Below are positions 58,038 through 64,000 of a DNA stretch of 64,000 nt, in pieces (positions within the stretch are counted from its first letter, which is position 1; each line of letters opens with the position of its first letter). The DNA is from Cryptomeria japonica (Eukaryota; Streptophyta; Pinopsida; Cupressales; Cupressaceae): positions 152,840,113-152,904,112 of the forward strand of contig NC_081405.1 in NCBI RefSeq assembly GCF_030272615.1, read 5' to 3'. The position numbers were made by a program, and so were the translations under genes. Under the pieces are notes generated by a model. The model was not told the origin of the DNA, did no database searches, and worked only from the letters and a program-made list of their open reading frames with translations.

Positions 58038-59249
58038 TGTTGGAAGTATGTGTTAATGTGTTTTTGTACTTGTCATTGATGTCAAACTTGTTGTTCTAGA
58101 ATGGTATTGTCTAGAATGTTTGTGATGCAGAGATATCTTGTTGTACTGATGGTGCAAGTGTTCATTGGTTGTTTCGGTAGTGTTCGGGTCTAGAAAGTGT
58201 TGTTGATATTGTTTATTTTGGTTTTCTTTCGATATTGTTTTGGTATCTTGATTATGATCATTCTATGGTCTGGAAATATATTTGTGTTCTTAGGGTGTTG
58301 TAGTATTGTTCGTTGTTGGTTGTGATAGTCTATGGTTGACCTATCCTTAGGTTTGGATATGAGTTGTGGGAGATTTTTTGATGTGTTATGGGTCTCACTG
58401 TAGTATGTGGAGATCCAAATTTTGGTTGCTTGCATTGGAGAATATGTTTTGACCATTAATTATATGGATGTGTAGCATGTGGATATGCTATTGGTTATGT
58501 TTTGGTGATTGTGGATTGATGAATTTATCTTTGGAAGGTGTGTTTTGGTCCCCGTTTCTCCTGGAGTGGATCATCGTGTGTATTTTTGGTCCAAAAAATA
58601 TATTTTGGTTCTCGTCGACATGGTTCAAGCCTTGATGATCTATTCTATATATAAAGAATGTGTATGATTGAATTGTGTGTAAGAAAGGGTGAGAATTAAG
58701 GGTGAAGAGCAAGAGAGAAGAGTGTATATGCAAAGATAATTAGTGATGTTCAGTGAAGTGCAGAGAAGAAGAGTTGTGTTCGAATGATATGCAAGTTATG
58801 TTGATACTGTGGCAAAGATATGAGATAGAGTGTTGACCGTTGAAGTCTGAGTTTTGTGTATTTTGATGTTGGTTGCTTGATGCAGAGTTCAAGGACAACT
58901 TCATGATCAAGAGATCCTTCTTTTCATACCATTTTTGTATCTTTCCTTGTTGCAATTAGCTTCAAGTTTTGCAAGTCCTCTTTTGTATCTTGCGCCATGA
59001 AAAGTTATCCTTGGTTTGCAAGTCTAGAGTAGTGAGCTCTTTTTATTTGTAATCTGATATACATAGTGGATATATTTTTGTGGGTAGGTTCTGATCGTGG
59101 ATTTTCCCTATTTGCATTTTCCACATAGAAAATCTTGATGTTCATTTGTTGGATGTGAGTTGATGTTTAATGGTTTATGTGTTGCATTTGATTTTTATTT
59201 TGGACCGATTCACCCTGCCCCCCCTCTTAGTCCTTCCTCGGGTTCAACA
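58038..59249 (+). repeat. 3' LTR of Copia-3
   Basis: 1212 bp from TGTTGGAAGT to GGTTCAACA, followed by the target-site copy TTGTG. Confidence 0.9.
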
Positions 59250-59254
59250 TTGTG

Positions 59255-59883
59255 CACATCATTGTGCCAAATTTTAGTTGGTTTTCCATCATTACACTTC
59301 CTTGTCGGGATTATTGGGAGAATCATGAAATTTGTATTGCTAATAATTTTTGTCTTTAGTGGAACAGTGGATGAACCTACTCTTTTGTATCTCTCATGTG
59401 AGATATATGTTCAAAAGATTATTTTGTGAGATTCATGGACACCCAACATTTCTAAGTAGTGTACTATATGTCACTTATGCTTTGTTATTTATGTTCTTTG
59501 ATCATCTATATTGAACACAAAACACTTGTATGTAGTGTACTACATGACACTCAAACATTTTTATTTGTGTTCTTTGATCATTGTTGTATCTCTTGATCTA
59601 CATATTTGGAGGTTCGTTGATTCTAGCATACACTTTTTCATCTTTCGACATAGTTTATAGTTATTGGCATGCTTCAACAGTTATTCATCATCATGTTTTT
59701 TTTCACATGGACATCTTTGTAGGAGATTTTGTCTTTCTCTTTCTCTCTTTTAGAGGAGATTTTTGTTCCCATGGGTTTTATCCCTTTCTTCATTTATGAG
59801 AGATCTTTATTTGTACATGAGTACCTTATCAAGCCATTTTATTGGGACTCATATTTCATGTGATTATCATATTCTTAATTTTC
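59255..59883 (+). other. Non-coding interior of element E, right piece
   Basis: No gene. Two related segments (TAGTGTACTA(T/C)ATG(T/A)CACT near 59457 and 59536) hint at an internal duplication of about 80 bp. Confidence 0.5.
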
Positions 59884-59896
59884 ACTTAAGGGAGGG
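59884..59896 (+). other. Polypurine tract of element E
   Basis: ACTTAAGGGAGGG, followed directly by an LTR start TGTTAGTGTG. Confidence 0.7.
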
Positions 59897-60284
59897 TGTT
59901 AGTGTGAAAGTGTGTTTTACCTAACTAGATTTCTTTTAGCCTACTTAGTTGAGTCCTATTTGTGCTATGTTTAAGCTCACTTGGGAGGTTAAGATATTCT
60001 CTCCTCAACTTACGGGAGTTTAGAGAGACTTTTATCTCATCTCATGTAGAATCACCAAGTATCCCAACACTTGTCCATAGATTCCTACACTTGTTGCATT
60101 CTTGGAGGGGTAGTTAGAGTTTCACTCCTACCTTCTCACCTCTTCTGTGTTGCCTTTATATTCAAGGTGCCTCTTTGTACATTTTTAGTGATAATGTGAC
60201 AATTACTTATGATATTTCTCATTTGCATCTTGATATTTTGTGGAGAGTATTTATTTTTGCAAGTGATATTGGTTGTTTCCAACA
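59897..60284 (+). repeat. 3' LTR of element E
   Basis: 388 bp from TGTTAGTGTG to GTTTCCAACA, preceded by the purine tract. No second copy is present in the window. Confidence 0.6.
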
Positions 60285-61363
60285 CCCTCAATCCTTGTAG
60301 CGACTCATTCCCTTCTATCCTATTTTTGAATCAATTTCCCTATCTACCATTATAGTATTGAAGATCTTTAAGGTTAAAATTTATTAAAAATTATTTAATA
60401 AAGTGCATCTAGCTAATGATATTATTTTGTCATCCCATAATGGTGTGTCCTACTTACGAGATGTGGCACACAAATGAGTTTTAGAAGATTAAAGTCATGA
60501 AACACCTTGGAATGAAGATTTTTAGTCAAATGAACGTCCTTCATTTGAATGTCAAATTCCTACCATGTGTAAATAGTGTTTAAATAAAGGGGGGTTCAAA
60601 TGAATGTGGTGAGATTTAAATTAAGGCCTTTTGCTTCATTTTCAAAAGTTGCATGTTCAAAAATTCTATATAAAGGGGTCTTCATATGAAAGGCTTTCAA
60701 ACAAAGGTCATTCATTTGAAGGTTTGTATCTTGCTATTTTCCTTTTGTTCAACTAGTTTTAAAAGTGTTTACTTCAAGGCTTGGATTGGACCATAAAATG
60801 GAGTCGCCATGATATGAGATTTTATAGGATTGTAGCCCTTGGAGTAAGCTTTGAACTATAGTTTGCAATATATTATATTTCTTTGATTATATTTATTTTT
60901 TGTTTTCTAGTGAACATGGATCTTTTATCAAACATAAAGTTATTTATTCAATTCACATGGAAAAAGGAAAAAATGTAGAAGAAATTTTAAAATGTATGTA
61001 AGCCCGCTATATTGACATCTTTATTTCAACAAAAAAATGATTTGAATATATATACAAAAATGTTATGCATTATAATATGATATTTTTTGTAAATCATAGT
61101 TGATTTGAATTAAAAATTGATAGTAAATAAAATGTGTAAAAACTATATAAAAATAAAGCACGTGTTTAATAAATTATAGGAATTTATCTTAAATTTCTAA
61201 AACAATAAAAAATGAGAAAAATATTATAAATATACATTTAGAATCTACACAAGAAAATCTCAAAAATTAATAGAACACAAAATCTTCAATGATGAAAAAT
61301 GAAATTTTGGTTAAAAATATTGATTTTAGTGTCCCACTTAGGCCATAAAGTGAAACAACAACA
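60285..61363. other. Unassigned A+T-rich DNA
   Basis: No gene or repeat boundary found. The part 60960-61330 is extremely A+T-rich. Confidence 0.4.
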
Positions 61364-61640
61364 TTGTGGGATCACCTTGCTAGTAAAATGTACACTACCT
61401 ACATCTCTAGATGTCTAAAAATAAAACTCATAAAGGAGTTCCCTAAATATGTTGTCTTGAAAGTTAGTGAGAGAAGTTGGAGACAACTAGTGAACTGTGA
61501 GAAAGTGACTAGTAATTGTAGAATATGTTACACTTGCAAACAATCAACCTCCCAGTGTGATAAGAAGGTTCTTAAACTTTTGGAATTGGTTTCAATAGAC
61601 TTACTTGGTGGTTTGGTGTAAAAAGACAACATCATTATGT
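61364..61640 (+). pseudogene. Possible retroelement integrase fragment
   Basis: A short frame with a CRICYTCKQST segment followed by KLLELVSIDLLGGLV. This spacing resembles the end of the integrase zinc-binding domain and the first catalytic Asp block (LELVSIDLLGPL in Gypsy integrases). A stop at 61619 and a frame change follow. There is no surrounding pol, so it would be an isolated scrap. It could be chance, but the two motifs occur in the right order. Confidence 0.35.
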
Positions 61641-62124
61641 TTCTCTACATGTATTAAACAATATTGATGCTAGATATTACATATCTAAAGTTACGAAAGA
61701 TAGGAAATATTTCCCTCATCGTCCCTTCATCTCCTATGCAAGAGAATAGAATTATAGTTAAAAATTCTAAGATGGGTACAAAGAGTGTGGTAGTTAATAA
61801 AATTCAAAATTTGAGTTTCCAACTAACCTTGATAGGGATTTTCCTTGCCCCTTAAGATCAAGAGTAGACCATGGTTAAGATGAAAAAGAGTGATTTAACA
61901 CAATTTAGCAATCTTCACCTAATACTCCAAATATCTTCTACTTTGAGTAAATTTGTGTTATAAATATTCTCTTTATGAATAAGGGTTAGGATGACATAGA
62001 TTTAGGTTCGGATAAGAATATGTTCTTTGAATCTAGTAAATTCATGGTTACTAGAATACCATGCGTTGGTGCTATTTTATGCATCCTTTTGGTGTATAAA
62101 TGACTTTTACTATATGTGTATGTA
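61641..62124. other. Unassigned A+T-rich DNA
   Basis: No supported feature. Coding-like traces up to 61855 are too weak to name. Confidence 0.35.
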
Positions 62125-62675
62125 TGTAATGAAATAACTTGCAAAGAAGAATATAATAAGAAATATGTTGCAAATACTTGATAGTAATATTCCCATTTGA
62201 GAGGACAACCTCCTATTCCACTTTGAGGGTGATACTTCCAAAACTCTTCAATAATAACTCAATACTCCACATTATGATAATAACTAACCTATACCTCATA
62301 TATATACCATACTTATGCCTTGGATACCACCTAGGCCGACTTAGATACTTAAATATAACTCCTAGGATGACCTAAATACATATATATATACATATGTGTG
62401 TGTGTGTGTGTATGTGTGTGTGTGTGTGTATATATATATATGTATGTATGTATGTCTGTATGTATATACATATGTATATATATATATATATGTATATATG
62501 TATATATATATATGTATGTATACATATATATACATATACATATACATACATATACATATATATATACATATGTATGTATATATATGTATATGTATATATA
62601 TCTATATACATATACATATAGATATACATATATATACATACATATACATATATACATATATATACATACATATAC

Positions 62676-62710
<35 letters not shown>

Positions 62711-62775
62711 CATATATACATATATATATATATACATACATACATATATATACATACATACATACATACATATAT

Positions 62776-62866
<91 letters not shown>

Positions 62867-62954
62867 TATAATAATTATTATGTAGCTAATTTAAGAGTTA
62901 AGATAGCCACAAGTTGACTACTCATACACAATACATACTATAGAGTTAGGGGCA
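62125..62954 (-). repeat. 3' LTR of element VI, holding a large microsatellite
   Basis: Begins TGTAATGAAATAA and ends near TTAGGGGCA, before a purine tract (minus strand). More than half of its length is TA/TG simple repeat. Confidence 0.68.
62379..62863. repeat. Compound TA/TG/TATG microsatellite, about 485 bp
   Basis: A (TG)n block (62394-62429) followed by long alternating TATG, TATA and TACA runs ending in a pure (TA)n of about 64 bp. Open frames on both strands here are Tyr/Ile/Val/Cys repeats and have no coding meaning. Confidence 0.95.
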
Positions 62955-62956
62955 TA

Positions 62957-62976
62957 AAATTGTCCCCCTCTTTACA
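62957..62976 (-). other. Polypurine tract of element VI
   Basis: Minus strand TAAAGAGGGGGACAATTT, near the LTR start TGCCCC. Confidence 0.65.
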
Positions 62977-62997
62977 AAATCATTGTCCTGAATGCTA

Positions 62998-63290
62998 ACT
63001 TTTTTATTTTTCTTCTTCTTCATCTCTTTTGTTTTGCTTCTTCTTCTACTACTACTACTACTACTACTACTACTTTTTGTTTCTTGTTATTTTTGTTCTT
63101 TCTCTTTCTCTTTATCTTGCTCTTACTCGTGTTCTTGCTCTTGCTCTTGCTCTTTTCATGTACCTACACTTACTCTTGCTTCTACCCCTCTTTCTCTTGT
63201 TCTTTTTCTTCTACTTTTTTTTTTTTCCTTCTCTTGTTCTTCTTATACTTGTTCTTTTTCCTTTTTCTTCTTCTTTTGCTAGATTCTCGT
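62998..63290. repeat. Polypyrimidine region with CTA and TTGCTC repeats
   Basis: The plus strand is nearly all pyrimidine apart from scattered A/G, with (CTA)n of about ten units (63044-63074) and a CTTGCT array (63130-63158). It forms most of the element VI interior. The remainder (63291-63787) is unremarkable A+T-rich DNA with no gene. Confidence 0.85.
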
Positions 63291-63787
63291 TGTGAAAAGT
63301 TCCAACATTTTATTTTTTTGCAACAAATAACACAAATTAAATCAAAGTGGTCTGAGTTTTTTTTTTGTAACTAGCCAAAGCTTATATATAACTTTTCCAA
63401 AAAATCTTCAATAATTAAGCTAATTTGTAGTCTTAATAATGAAGAACTCTAATTTCACAATAAGTCACTTATTTTTGCTCCATTTTTTCTAAAATTCAGT
63501 CCATACATGATTCAATGACCTTCTCAAAAACCCTTTAAAAATTAGGTAGAAATATGCCCAGATTTGGGAGATGTGCTTTACAAAAATTTGGGATAGAAAA
63601 GCTAATTCTACAATACCTCACTCAATTATGCTCCAATTCATGTCTAAAACTTGTACTAAAGATGATTCAATGTGTCCTTAATCTTTTTTTTTTTAATCAG
63701 ACAAATTATCACTGAAATTGGAAAGATATGCGGTTTCCAAAATGACCTCCAAAATTGATGAAAAAACCTTGCCTTCATAGTGCCAAG

Positions 63788-63804
63788 ATCATGCTCTAAT
63801 ACCA
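63788..63804 (-). other. Primer-binding site of element VI
   Basis: Minus strand TGGTATTAGAGCATGAT, two bases inside the LTR end; one mismatch to TGGTATCAGAGC in the first 12 bases. Confidence 0.78.
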
Positions 63805-63806
63805 CT

Positions 63807-64000
63807 TGTAATGACATAAATTTCACAAGAATAATATAATAGGAAATATGCTACAAATGCTTGATAATAATATGCCACTTCGAGGGGGAAACCTCCTAAT
63901 CCACTTCGAGGAGGATAACTCCAATAGTCTTTAATAAAAACAATACTCTGCATGATGTTAATAAGTAACCTACTCATATATATATCATACTTATGCATTG
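63807..64000 (-). repeat. 5' LTR of element VI (partial)
   Basis: Starts TGTAATGACATAA and aligns with 62125-62325 up to the window end. Whether it contains the microsatellite cannot be seen. Confidence 0.7.

Larger units (their letters stand above)
37447..59249 (+). mobile_element. Copia-3: Ty1/Copia element carrying a nested giant LTR and LARD
   Basis: Plus-strand Copia element with LTRs at 37447-38635 and 58038-59249, an initiator-Met PBS, a polypurine tract and an exact target-site duplication TTGTG (37442-37446 and 59250-59254). Its own length without inserts is about 5.9 kb. The RNase H region is interrupted from 41317 to 57242. The LTRs are well diverged by eye and the frame is full of stops, so it is old. 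The integrase is absent. Confidence 0.92.
36224..60284 (+). mobile_element. Element E: non-coding LTR element hosting the Copia-3 nest
   Basis: Plus-strand pieces at 36224-37446 and 59250-60284 are contiguous once Copia-3 is removed. The left end is a PBS-like sequence and the right end has a purine tract (59884-59896) and a 388-bp LTR (59897-60284). The interior of about 1.9 kb has no gene, so this is a non-autonomous element. The LTR that should precede the PBS is not a match for the right LTR, so the 5' end appears lost or replaced by the Copia-1 LTR. Confidence 0.45.
62125..64000 (-). mobile_element. Element VI: small non-autonomous LTR element, truncated by window end
   Basis: Minus-strand LTR element: 3' LTR 62125-62954 with a polypurine tract beside it, an interior of about 850 bp with no gene, an initiator-Met-type PBS at 63788-63804 and the start of the 5' LTR at 63807. 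The first 190 bases of the two LTRs align clearly. The interior is too short for gag or pol, so it is TRIM/SMART-like in plan but with longer LTRs. Confidence 0.72.

Noticed and set aside
62349-62917. Several open frames of 60-170 residues on both strands.
   Set aside because: They are translations of the TA/TG microsatellite (Tyr, Ile, Val, Cys, His repeats), open in every frame because the repeat has no stop.
62992-63374. Phe/Leu/Ser-rich frames resembling a membrane protein.
   Set aside because: They are produced by polypyrimidine DNA; no start context, homologue or structure supports a gene.

Overview
The window is non-coding, A+T-rich plant nuclear DNA made almost wholly of LTR retrotransposons inserted into one another. 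I find no convincing host gene. Plant origin follows from primer sites matching plant initiator-Met and Trp tRNAs, Copia polyproteins, and TRIM, LARD and gag-only element types known from plants. The old, deeply nested layout suits a very large genome such as a gymnosperm's, but that is inference.

Layout: (I) 1-6357, a minus-strand gag-only element (TR-GAG-1) whose 3' LTR is cut by the window start. (II) 8915 to about 33330, an older TR-GAG-3. Its left LTR is split by an unknown 6.5-kb insertion (about 9251-15800) that itself carries a 334-bp TRIM. Its body is split by a minus-strand Copia (Copia-2, 18048-32777, TSD GTAAA), whose reverse-transcriptase region is split by TR-GAG-2 (20729-28547, TSD ACAAA). 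(III) about 33335-36223, the gag end of a third Copia (Copia-1) with a solo TR-GAG LTR inside it. (IV) 36224-60284, a four-level nest on the plus strand: a non-coding element E holds Copia-3 (37447-59249, TSD TTGTG), which holds a solo giant LTR (41317-57242, TSD TTGAA), which holds a LARD (42700-54901, TSD TTTAA) with 4.2-kb LTRs and no coding capacity. (V) 60285-62124, unassigned A+T-rich DNA with a possible integrase scrap. (VI) 62125 to the window end, a small minus-strand element with a huge TA/TG microsatellite in one LTR and a polypyrimidine body.

Three kinds of non-autonomous element sit side by side. TR-GAG encodes a gag-protease-like polyprotein but no polymerase or integrase. The LARD and the TRIM encode nothing. 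Each would need proteins from elsewhere to move, and no intact autonomous element is present; all three Copia elements are broken by stops, frameshifts, deletions or insertions.

The most unusual object is the TRIM at 11099-11432. Both 135-bp LTRs contain a tRNA-like sequence with RNA polymerase III A- and B-box motifs, analogous to the 5S rRNA carried by Cassandra TRIMs. Other points of note are a tRNA-Trp primer site in TR-GAG, a shared D-P-S motif where a retropepsin should have D-T/S-G, repeated leader motifs conserved between TR-GAG copies, and a LARD sitting inside a relative's solo LTR.
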